DNA of 54,331 bases from Candidatus Omnitrophota bacterium. GTDB lineage: Bacteria > Omnitrophota > Gorgyraeia > Aquiviventales > Aquiviventaceae. This document shows, in pieces, positions 9,502 to 17,591 of the stretch (positions within the stretch are counted from its first letter, which is position 1; the number at the start of each line of letters is the position of its first letter). A program made the translations under genes and the position numbers. A model generated the notes under the pieces. It was given only the letters and a program-made list of their open reading frames with translations, did not search any database and was not told the origin of the DNA. The stretch is taken from assembly GCA_016193175.1 (NCBI GenBank), contig JACPSR010000142.1:1-54331 (forward strand). The letters are read 5' to 3'.

Positions 9502-11580
9502 ATGGCTTTAAAGGTGTACCTGGGTGACCTTGTCCATAACGTCACGGCGGGCGGGAATGTGATGAGCGGGAACATAGATTTCACCGTTCCCTTGAACGTC
9601 GGGTGTATCGCCGCCAACCTTAAGAAAGAGCTGGGGGGCCAGGTAGATGTACGCCTCTTTAAGTATGCGAGCGACCTGCTTGCGGCCGTTGACCGGACGC
9701 CACCCGCCGTCCTGGGGGTTTCGAACTACGCGTGGAATAATGACTTGAATGACCAAATCGGCCAATACGTCAAGAAGTATTATCCTAACGTGTTCATCGT
9801 CATGGGAGGGCCGGCGATCCGCTCAACCCCTGGTGACATCGAGCAGTTTCTCAAAGCGCGGCGATGGCTCGATGCCTACGTAATGTACGAGGGGGAACAA
9901 CCCTGCCTTGATCTCATCCGGCATGTTCTGGATCGCGGGCCTGTGTTGGAGCACGCCCCCGGCCACCCCTTGAGAAATATCGCCTATCTCGCGAACGGTC
10001 AGTTCTATTATGCCCATGTCTCCATCACGGACCTCGGCGACGTCAATGAGTTTCCATCCCCGTATCTCACCGGATTGATGGACGAATTTTTGGAACAGCA
10101 ACTGATCCCCCTGTTTGAAACGAATCGTGGTTGCCCGTTCACGTGCACGTTCTGTGATTGGGGAATGGCGGCGATGAATAAGGTCAGGAAGTTCACCACG
10201 GAACGCGTATTTGGTGAATTCGAATACGTCGCGACGCGTTTCCCGAACTTTCCCGTTTGGATTTTTGCTGACGCCAACTTTGGGATCCTGCCGCGTGACG
10301 TCGACATCGCCAGGAAAATTCGTGAGGTTAAGGAGCGAACGGCCCTGACGCGCGTGATGACGTTTGACAGCAAGAATACGCACGACCGCAATACCGAAAT
10401 TTCCGAGATCCTTGGTCGGTATGAGCAGGTCCAGCAAATTTCAAACACCGGGATGGCTTACATGGCTCTTCAACATCTGTCCCCGAAGGTGTTGAGCCAC
10501 ATCAAGCGAACCAATATCAAGCTGGGAGATATCCCCAAGGTCGTGGACCGGTATCACAGCAATGGCGTCCGAGTCTCGACGGATATCTTGTTCGGCCTCC
10601 CGAGTGAGACCCTGGAAGACGCCTTTGAGTGTATGCGCCAAGTTTTCCGCCTCAAGTTTGATTACATTAACCTCAACCCCATCCTGATGTTGCCAGGAAG
10701 CGAAATGGAAACGGACGCATCACGTGAGCGGTATGCGTTAAAGACGAAATTTCTCATACGGCGCGGATCCTATGGGGAGTATGCGGGGCGCCATGAGACC
10801 ATCCGGGCCATGGAATTTGACGAAGTCGTCTGTGCAACCGATACGTTTCCCGAGAACGACCTCCTCACCTTTTACATCATTCGATGGCTCGTGTACTTCA
10901 GCTGGAACCATGGCCGCTTCGCACCGCTCTTGAAATATTTGGTGTCCTCGGACACGATCAATCCCATTGATGCGTTGGTCAGCGTCATGGAAACTACGAA
11001 CGTCCACATCAGGGAATTCTTCGACAATCTCCGGCGAGACCTCGCCGCCGTCATGTTCGAGACACCGCAGACGATGCGGGAGCACTTTTACCAGGAAGAC
11101 AACTGGAATGAGTTGTTATCCTACGTCAAGATTGAATTACGATACAATGCGCTCCTGTACAGGGATGCGCGGTTACATCACGAGTTATGCGACGTGATCG
11201 GTGAGGCCGTACGGGGCGTGGGAGACGAGCGGGTGGCCAGGGAGCTCCTCACGTACCTCAAGGAAAATTATGTCGACCTGCACGCAATCGCCAATAACGA
11301 GCCGTGTCCCGAGAAACGGTTCACGATGGTGGGAGAGGCGCTCTCGTACATCAACAACAAAAATCTGAATGGCCACGCCCTTGACAGCAACAAGGAGTAT
11401 GAGGTCGTCCTATCTCAATCAGCCGCCGAGCAGTCCGTCACACGTGACCTGTTGCACAAGCATGGATATACCACGGATCCCATCAATGCGATTGAGCGGT
11501 TGCTCGGCGCCCGCTATGCCTCCGCGAACTACACGTGTCACGTTGCGGGTGCAGGCACGCACGTTCTGGTTGCCTCATAG
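9502..11580 (+). CDS. Large B12-binding-domain radical SAM protein
   Basis: RGCPFTCTFCDWG (CxxxCxxC), FIVMGGPAIRSTPGDIEQF, ILFGLPSETLEDAFECM; SD TAGGAGGGG before ATG 9502; visibly more AT-rich than flanking genes. Confidence 0.85.
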   Translation: MALKVYLGDLVHNVTAGGNVMSGNIDFTVPLNVGCIAANLKKELGGQVDVRLFKYASDLLAAVDRTPPAVLGVSNYAWNNDLNDQIGQYVKKYYPNVFIVMGGPAIRSTPGDIEQFLKARRWLDAYVMYEGEQPCLDLIRHVLDRGPVLEHAPGHPLRNIAYLANGQFYYAHVSITDLGDVNEFPSPYLTGLMDEFLEQQLIPLFETNRGCPFTCTFCDWGMAAMNKVRKFTTERVFGEFEYVATRFPNFPVWIFADANFGILPRDVDIARKIREVKERTALTRVMTFDSKNTHDRNTEISEILGRYEQVQQISNTGMAYMALQHLSPKVLSHIKRTNIKLGDIPKVVDRYHSNGVRVSTDILFGLPSETLEDAFECMRQVFRLKFDYINLNPILMLPGSEMETDASRERYALKTKFLIRRGSYGEYAGRHETIRAMEFDEVVCATDTFPENDLLTFYIIRWLVYFSWNHGRFAPLLKYLVSSDTINPIDALVSVMETTNVHIREFFDNLRRDLAAVMFETPQTMREHFYQEDNWNELLSYVKIELRYNALLYRDARLHHELCDVIGEAVRGVGDERVARELLTYLKENYVDLHAIANNEPCPEKRFTMVGEALSYINNKNLNGHALDSNKEYEVVLSQSAAEQSVTRDLLHKHGYTTDPINAIERLLGARYASANYTCHVAGAGTHVLVAS

Positions 11581-11704
11581 ATGGTGGCGCCGTGTCGAGT
11601 GAGCGGAATCTGACGGCTCACGTAGATCCCTCCTGACCATACCCCTGCTCCCGACATCTCGTTCATAGATCGTTGACACGCTCGCACGATTTCCCAGGTG
11701 ACGG

Positions 11705-11833
11705 TCAAGCAGCCAGGAGTTCGGCAGCCCCGGCCAGCTCCTCCTTGGTGATGTGCGTGGAGATCCGGGTCGTGGCAATATCCGCGTGGCCCAGGTAGTC
11801 CTGCGCCAGCGTAGCATTGTTCTCACTGCCCAT
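11705..11833 (-). pseudogene. Tyrosine recombinase (XerC/phage integrase) C-terminal remnant
   Basis: - strand reading MGSENNATLAQDYLGHADIATTRISTHITKEELAGAAELLAA*; LGHADIATTRISTHI is the recombinase motif containing the catalytic Tyr region (Tyr appears replaced by Ser here). Not in the supplied ORF track, which follows another frame. Confidence 0.8.
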
Positions 11834-11916
11834 CAAATCTACTGAGCGCGTTTCATGGTGCTAACGTCCCTACTATGGTTTGAAGCCGTACCCCTTGAAA
11901 AGATTGGGGTCACCCT

Positions 11917-12165
11917 GCGGTGTTGAACCTCTCGCCCACCTGGATTCCGTATCATCTGTATGGGTTTAACCCTCGCGCGTTGCGGGTCCTCCTGCACAAG
12001 CATGGCTTCGAGATGACCAGCGTGCGGATTTACGCCATCCCGACCATTCCAGCGACCTCGGCGTTCGAGGATCGCTTCAACGCGTCTGTCGCCACGCAAA
12101 TCTGCCGCGTCGCCAACCTGACAGGGACCGCCAGCAATCTGTACGTCTGGGCACGACGCTCGTAG
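11917..12165 (+). pseudogene. Truncated duplicate of the methyltransferase C-terminus (direct repeat copy 2)
   Basis: LNLSPTWIPYHLYGFNPRALRVLLHKHGFEMTSVRIYAIPTIP...VATQICRVANLTGTASNLYVWARRS* duplicates the end of 8056-9024; no N-terminal SAM domain. Confidence 0.9.
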
Positions 12166-12191
12166 GGAAGATTGCCGTGGTGCGTTTGTTG

Positions 12192-12219
12192 TTGACAAGC
12201 AGACTCTAAAGGGTACAAT
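12192..12219 (+). promoter_or_regulatory. Strong sigma70-like promoter
   Basis: TTGACA (12192-12197), 16 nt spacer, TACAAT (12214-12219). Confidence 0.72.
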
Positions 12220-12227
12220 AGCGCATG

Positions 12228-12248
12228 GTTGTTCACGGCGCGAACAAC
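12228..12248. promoter_or_regulatory. 21-bp dyad (candidate operator or RNA hairpin), copy 1
   Basis: GTTGTTC ACGGCGC GAACAAC, at the expected transcription start region. Confidence 0.6.
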
Positions 12249-12354
12249 GGGCTTGGCGATCAGGGCTCGTGGCGTGTCGTCAACCGTCTTGTCGTGGTTC
12301 CTCATCCGTAGTTGACATTTCATGCGCCTCCCAGGGATGAAGTGGTATGTCTAT

Positions 12355-12377
12355 GGCTGTTCATGGCGTGAACAGCC
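12355..12377. promoter_or_regulatory. Dyad copy 2 (GGCTGTTCA TGGCG TGAACAGCC)
   Basis: Perfect 9-nt arms; shares TGTTCAyGGCGyGAACA with copy 1; 40 bp before ATG 12417. Confidence 0.6.
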
Positions 12378-12416
12378 GACCTGCGTGATCGCCAGTTCTC
12401 TCCCTCCGCTCTCAAG

Positions 12417-13097
12417 ATGAACTCCAGTACCTACCGGGACATGCATCTCTTGAACGAGCTGACCTCCAGTCCCGGGGTGACCCAGCGAGAGCTCTCCAAG
12501 CGCATCGGCGTGGCCTTGGGGCTCACCAACCTCATGCTGCGCCGACTGGCCAAAAAAGGCTACATCAAGATCACGGGGACCAAACGCAGCCGCATCCGCT
12601 ATCTCATCACGCCGCAGGGCATCCTCGAGAAGACCCGCCTGACGTACGAGTTTATCCACTACTCCATGCAATTGTACGGTGGCGTGCGCCGCTTCCTGCG
12701 CGAGCGGCTGGCGATCTTGGCACGAGCCGGCGACCGACGGATTCTGCTTTACGGGACCGATGAGCTGGCCGAGATCGCTTTTCTCATCACTCAGGAGATG
12801 GGACTCGAATTGGTGGGCATCGTCGAAGAGCCTCCCACATGGCAGCGATTTCTTGGTCATTCGGTCCTCACGATCGGGGCGGTGTCCTCGCTGAGCTATG
12901 ATCGGATCATTGTGGCCTCGTTACGGGATCGGCGCGCACAGATCCAACAGTTGGTGGCGCTGGGGGTGAGTCCGGAGCGGATGATCATTCTGCCGATCCC
13001 CGGCATGCCGCTCGATCTGGAGGGGATCGTCGCAGCGCCGGCCACGGCGACGTGGGTTCCGGCAGACCTGGCGTTGACTCCGGGAGGCGCACCGTGA
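12417..13097 (+). CDS. MarR-like winged-helix regulator fused to a Rossmann-like (PglD_N/CoA-binding-like) domain
   Basis: N-term LLNELTSSPGVTQRELSKRIGVALGLTNLMLRRLAKKGYIKI; C-term RILLYGTDELAEIAFLITQEMGLELVGIVEE...YDRIIVASL. Confidence 0.7.
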   Translation: MNSSTYRDMHLLNELTSSPGVTQRELSKRIGVALGLTNLMLRRLAKKGYIKITGTKRSRIRYLITPQGILEKTRLTYEFIHYSMQLYGGVRRFLRERLAILARAGDRRILLYGTDELAEIAFLITQEMGLELVGIVEEPPTWQRFLGHSVLTIGAVSSLSYDRIIVASLRDRRAQIQQLVALGVSPERMIILPIPGMPLDLEGIVAAPATATWVPADLALTPGGAP

Positions 13098-13235
13098 TCC
13101 CACGCCCTGGCTGTCCCGCCGAAGGCGGGGCCAAACACCACGTGACGTACGACCAAAGGCAACTAGCCTCTGTGAATGCAGACTCCGAGAGTTTGGCGGG
13201 TTCGCCATGGGCGAACCCCAGCCAGGGCGTGGGAT
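13097..13235. repeat. Stop-to-start palindromic junction element, copy C
   Basis: Outer IR ATCCCACGCCCTGGCTG (13097-13113) / CAGCCAGGGCGTGGGAT (13219-13235); hairpins CCCGCC-GAA-GGCGGG (13115-13129) and GGGTTCGCC-ATG-GGCGAACCC (13198-13218). Confidence 0.85.
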
Positions 13236-14256
13236 GAAGCGCGTCCTGATCACGGGCGGTGCCGGCTACGTCGGCTGCATGGTGGTCCCCAAGTTACTGG
13301 AAGCCGGCTACGCCGTCGTGGTCTACGACCTGATGCTGTTTGGCTCACATGGCTTGCCCACCCACCCGCACCTGCGCGTTGTCGAAGCAGACATCCGAGA
13401 TACGGCGCGGTTCTCTTCAGCCCTCGACGGCGTGCACAGTGTGATCCACTTGGCGTGCATTTCCAACGATCCAAGTTTTGAATTGGATTCGGCGTTGGGC
13501 AAGTCGATTAACTTTGACTGCTTTGACTCCTTGGTGGCTGCCTGCCGGTCGGCCGGGGTACGACGTTTCATCTACGCCTCGACCAGTTCCGTGTATGGGC
13601 TCAGCGACGCTCCGGAGGTGAGCGAGGAGCATCCCCTGGCCCCGCTGACGGACTACAGCCGGTACAAAGCCTTGTGTGAACCGATCCTGCTGCGTTACCA
13701 ATCCCCTGAGTTCACCACGGTGGTGCTCAGACCGGCGACGGTCTGCGGCTACTCACCGCGCATGCGCTTTGACTTGACGGTCAACATCCTGACGAATCAC
13801 GCGGTGAACCGTCGCGTCATCACGATCTTTGGAGGATCCCAGCGGCGCCCCAACATGCACATTGACGATCTGGCGGAACTGTATGTGCAGCTCCTGCAGG
13901 TTCCTGATGACCTCGTGGCCGGAGAGGTGTTTAACGCCGGCTACCAGAACCGCACGGTGGCGGACCTTGCGGAGATGGTTCGCCGTGTCGTTGAACGCGA
14001 GATTCCTGAGACAATCCCCATCCAGATTCAGACGAGCCCGACGGATGATCTCCGGTCGTACCATATTTCGTCCAAGAAGATCGCTCAGCGACTCAGGTTT
14101 ATTCCCAAGCGGACGATCGAGGATGCCATCCGTGATCTCTGCCGCGCCTTCAAGGCAGGGAAACTCCCGAACAGCCTCACGGACGAGCGGTACGTGAACG
14201 TGAAGACGGTCAAACAGCTTGCCGCGCGCTTGCGCCTGGAGCCGGTTGGGTCATGA
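13234..14256 (+). CDS. NAD-dependent epimerase/dehydratase (extended SDR)
   Basis: [32 protein letters not shown]...YASTSSVYG...DYSRYKALCE; the upstream in-frame ATG 13207 lies in a hairpin loop, so 13234 is preferred. Confidence 0.85.
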   Translation: MKRVLITGGAGYVGCMVVPKLLEAGYAVVVYDLMLFGSHGLPTHPHLRVVEADIRDTARFSSALDGVHSVIHLACISNDPSFELDSALGKSINFDCFDSLVAACRSAGVRRFIYASTSSVYGLSDAPEVSEEHPLAPLTDYSRYKALCEPILLRYQSPEFTTVVLRPATVCGYSPRMRFDLTVNILTNHAVNRRVITIFGGSQRRPNMHIDDLAELYVQLLQVPDDLVAGEVFNAGYQNRTVADLAEMVRRVVEREIPETIPIQIQTSPTDDLRSYHISSKKIAQRLRFIPKRTIEDAIRDLCRAFKAGKLPNSLTDERYVNVKTVKQLAARLRLEPVGS

Positions 14257-14385
14257 TCCCCCCACCTACGGCGGGCTGTCAAAGACAGCCCATGCCACCT
14301 GAGCGCAGGACAAGCTGGCTCCCTCCCTACCGGAATGATGGGTGCATTGCCACGCCAAAGGCGTGGCAGCCGCAGGTGGGGGGAT
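14256..14385. repeat. Stop-to-start palindromic junction element, copy B
   Basis: Outer IR ATCCCCCCACCT (14256-14267) / AGGTGGGGGGAT (14374-14385); hairpins GGGCTGTC-AAA-GACAGCCC (14273-14291) and GCCACGCC-AAA-GGCGTGGC (14349-14367). Confidence 0.85.
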
Positions 14386-15382
14386 GAGTCCGATGCCCCC
14401 CTGTGCCGTGGTAACCGGAGGGGCAGGGTTCATCGGCAGCCACATGGTCGACCTGTTGCTCGATCAGGGCTATCAGGTCCGCGCGGTGGACAACCTCTCC
14501 TGCGGCCGCTGGGACAACCTCGCTCATCATGCCGACAATCCCCGCATGACGTTTGAGCAGCGGGACATCCGGACGCTGCGGCCTGATGAGACGCTCTTCC
14601 AGGGGGTGGAGTCCGTCTTTCATTTCGCCGGGGTCGCCGATATCGTCCCCTCCATTGAGCGGCCCGCCGACTACCTCTTGAACAATGTGATGGGAACCGT
14701 GTGTGTCCTGGAAGCCGCGCGGCACGCGAGGGCGCAGAAAGTGGTGTACGCCGCGTCCTCATCCTGCTACGGCCTTGCGACAGAACTTCCGACGACGGAG
14801 CACGCCCCGATCAGTCCGGAGTATCCGTACGCCCTGAGTAAGTTCTTAGGCGAGCAGGCGGTCCTGCACTGGGGCAAGGTGTACGGGATGCCTGTCGTGT
14901 CCCTTCGAATCTTCAACGCCTATGGCCCGCGCTCGCGCACCACCGGCGCCTATGGGGCGGTCTTTGGTGTGTTTCTGGCCCAGAAACTTGCCGGAAAGCC
15001 CTTCACGGTGGTCGGGGACGGAACCCAACGGCGGGACTTCGCGTTCGTGACGGATGTGGCGCGGGCGTTCTTCCTGGCCGCGGTATCTGACGTGGATCAC
15101 GGGGTCTTTAACGTGGGCACGGGCGCACCCCAATCGATCAACCGTCTCGTGGAGTTGCTCGGCGGCGAGGTGGTGCACATCCCAAAACGGCCCGGGGAGC
15201 CCGACTGTACGTGGGCTGACATCACGACGATCAAGCGACGTCTGGGTTGGGAATCCCACGTGTCGTTTGAAGAGGGGGTGAGGACCATGCTGGAGCGGAT
15301 CGAGGCCTGGCGCGATGCCCCCGTGTGGACGCCTGAGTCGATCGCCGAAGCCACCCAAGAATGGTTCGCATGCCTGAGATAA
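14384..15382 (+). CDS. NAD-dependent epimerase/dehydratase (UDP-glucose 4-epimerase-like SDR)
   Basis: [40 protein letters not shown]...AASSSCYG...YPYALSKFLGE; ATG 14384 at the right end of element B. Confidence 0.85.
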   Translation: MSPMPPCAVVTGGAGFIGSHMVDLLLDQGYQVRAVDNLSCGRWDNLAHHADNPRMTFEQRDIRTLRPDETLFQGVESVFHFAGVADIVPSIERPADYLLNNVMGTVCVLEAARHARAQKVVYAASSSCYGLATELPTTEHAPISPEYPYALSKFLGEQAVLHWGKVYGMPVVSLRIFNAYGPRSRTTGAYGAVFGVFLAQKLAGKPFTVVGDGTQRRDFAFVTDVARAFFLAAVSDVDHGVFNVGTGAPQSINRLVELLGGEVVHIPKRPGEPDCTWADITTIKRRLGWESHVSFEEGVRTMLERIEAWRDAPVWTPESIAEATQEWFACLR

Positions 15383-16947
15383 TTGCGCCCGCGTCACCGC
15401 TTCCTTCATCCCCGGCGACTCCAAGGACGACGGAGAAAATCAAACCCCTGGCTGAACTGGCTGCCATCATGACTGGCCTCAAGGCGCAGGGCCAGCGCGT
15501 CGTCCACTGTCATGGCGTGTTCGATCTGCTCCATGTGGGACACATCCGCCATTTCGAGATGGCCAAACGAGAGGGTGATGTCTTGGTGGTGACGGTGACG
15601 CCGGATGCGTTCGTGAACAAGGGGCCTGGGCGACCGCTCTTCAATCAACACCTGCGCGCGGAATCGCTGGCCGCGTTGGAGTGTGTCGCCTACGTGGCCA
15701 TCAACGAGTGGCCCACCGCCGTCGAGACGATTCGCCTCTTGCGGCCCGATGTGTATGCCAAAGGGAAGGAATACGCCGACGCGACCCAGGACGTGACGGG
15801 AAAGATCCGTGAGGAAACGCAGGCCGTCCAGGACGTGGGGGGACGCATCTGCTTCACGGACGACATCACCTTCAGCTCATCCCAGTTGATCAACGATGGC
15901 TTCAGCGTGTTCCCTCCGAAGACTGCGCAGTGGCTGCGGTCCTTCAAGCAGCGCTATTCGGTGGGCGATGTGACGGAGGCGTTGGACCGCACGACGACGC
16001 TCAAGGCCCTGGTTGTGGGGGAGGCGATCATCGATGAGTACGTCTTCTGTGACGGCTTGGGCAAATCCTCGAAAGATCCTGTCTTAGCCTTCCAGTACCG
16101 CTCCACAGAGACGTTTGCCGGCGGGAGCCTGGCAGTTGCGAACCACCTGGCTGGCTTCTGCCGCGAGGTGAGCCTGATCACGGCGCTCGGGGCTTCGGAT
16201 CGCAGCGAGGAGTTCGTGCGCCAGGCGCTGCGCTCGAACGTCCAGTCGCACTTCGTGACGTGGCATGGAGCGCCGACCATCCACAAGCGCCGCTTCGTCG
16301 ACACGCATACCAGCGCAAGGATGTTCGAGCTGTACCTGATGGTTGATGAGCCGCTGGCCAGGGCAACGCAAGCCGACATTCTCCGCGCCCTGCGGCGCGA
16401 GGTGGATCGCTATGATGTGGTCATTGTGGCGGATTACGGGCACGGGATGCTCACGCCGCCCGTGATCAAGCTGCTGTGCGACCGTGCGCGGTTCCTCGCG
16501 GTCAACACCCAGGCCAACGCCGGCAATCGAGGGTTCAACACGATCTCGAGGTACCCCCGCGCTGACTACGTGTGTCTCGCGGGGCATGAGGTGGCGCTGG
16601 AGACCCGCCTGCGGCACGCCGATCAGCGCGAGCTCATCCTGGAAGTCACCAAGCGGATCACCTGTCCGCGGTTCACGGTGACCCAGGGGAGAGGTGGGGT
16701 CCTCCATTACGAGTCAGGTGTGGGGTTCACCGAAGTCCCGGCCTTGGCGACCAAGGTGATCGATCGTGTGGGCGCGGGTGATGCGGTCTTGGCGGTGACC
16801 TCGCTGTTGGTGGCGCAGGGGATTCCCTGGGAGATCGTTGGGTTTGTGGGCAACGTCGCCGGTGCCCAGATGGTGGCGGAGCTTGGCAACCAGGTGACGA
16901 TCGATCGTGTCTCAATGACCAAGGGTGCCGTGGCGCTCATGAAGTGA
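15361..16947 (+). CDS. Bifunctional sugar-phosphate nucleotidyltransferase (N) / PfkB carbohydrate kinase (C), HldE-like with inverted domain order
   Basis: N-term VVHCHGVFDLLHVGHIRHFEMAKREGDVLVVTVT; C-term DRVGAGDAVLAVTSLLVAQG (PfkB signature). Confidence 0.87.
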   Translation: MVRMPEIIAPASPLPSSPATPRTTEKIKPLAELAAIMTGLKAQGQRVVHCHGVFDLLHVGHIRHFEMAKREGDVLVVTVTPDAFVNKGPGRPLFNQHLRAESLAALECVAYVAINEWPTAVETIRLLRPDVYAKGKEYADATQDVTGKIREETQAVQDVGGRICFTDDITFSSSQLINDGFSVFPPKTAQWLRSFKQRYSVGDVTEALDRTTTLKALVVGEAIIDEYVFCDGLGKSSKDPVLAFQYRSTETFAGGSLAVANHLAGFCREVSLITALGASDRSEEFVRQALRSNVQSHFVTWHGAPTIHKRRFVDTHTSARMFELYLMVDEPLARATQADILRALRREVDRYDVVIVADYGHGMLTPPVIKLLCDRARFLAVNTQANAGNRGFNTISRYPRADYVCLAGHEVALETRLRHADQRELILEVTKRITCPRFTVTQGRGGVLHYESGVGFTEVPALATKVIDRVGAGDAVLAVTSLLVAQGIPWEIVGFVGNVAGAQMVAELGNQVTIDRVSMTKGAVALMK

Positions 16948-17591
16948 GCTGGCCGCGGCAGAGCGCGAGGATGATCGGCGTCGATTTCGATAACACCGTC
17001 GTCCGCTACGATGACGTGATGTACCGCGAGGCGCGATCCAGAAGATTGATCGATCCCTCGACGGTTTCCTCGAAGCGCGCCATCCGCGATCAGATTCGGC
17101 GGCTGCCGGATGGTGAGCGGGAGTGGCAACAGCTGCAGGCCATCGTGTATGGGCCCGAAATCCATGAGGCGTCCCTCACCGACGGAGTCGAGGCATTCTT
17201 CCGGACCTGTCGGGAACACGACATCCGCGTGGTCATCATCAGTCACAAGACGACCTACGCCAGTGTCGATGAGACGCAGACGAATCTCCGGATCGCCGCC
17301 TTGGCGTGGATGCGCCGGCATCGAGTGTTCGACCGGAGTGGGTTCGGGTTGTCGAGCGCCGATGTGTATTTTGCCTCCAGTCGACAAGAGAAGATCGCGT
17401 GGATTTCCCGACTTGGGTGTACGGCCTTCATTGATGATCTGGAGGAGACGTTTGCTGAACCGGATTTTCCATCCGATGTCGACAAGATCCTGTACGCTCC
17501 CCACGGACCAATCTCGACGTTGCCGGCGGTGAAGACCATGACCAGTTGGCAGGAAATCCGCGATGCCCTCTTCGCTCCTGTTCAATCCTGA
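16944..17591 (+). CDS. HAD-superfamily hydrolase-like protein
   Basis: IGVDFDNTVVRYDDVM (DxDxT motif), VVIISHKTTYA, FIDDLEETF. Confidence 0.72.
   Translation: MSWPRQSARMIGVDFDNTVVRYDDVMYREARSRRLIDPSTVSSKRAIRDQIRRLPDGEREWQQLQAIVYGPEIHEASLTDGVEAFFRTCREHDIRVVIISHKTTYASVDETQTNLRIAALAWMRRHRVFDRSGFGLSSADVYFASSRQEKIAWISRLGCTAFIDDLEETFAEPDFPSDVDKILYAPHGPISTLPAVKTMTSWQEIRDALFAPVQS

Noticed and set aside
11575-11826. 83-aa - strand ORF from the ORF track
   Set aside because: Wrong frame; the meaningful - strand frame here is the recombinase remnant 11705-11833.
12312-12350. Second promoter (TTGACA at 12312)
   Set aside because: No reasonable -10 hexamer at 16-18 nt spacing.
13207-13233. Start codon at 13207 for the SDR gene
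   Set aside because: This ATG is the loop of a perfect hairpin in the junction element; the conserved SDR N-terminus (MKRVLITGG) begins at 13234.
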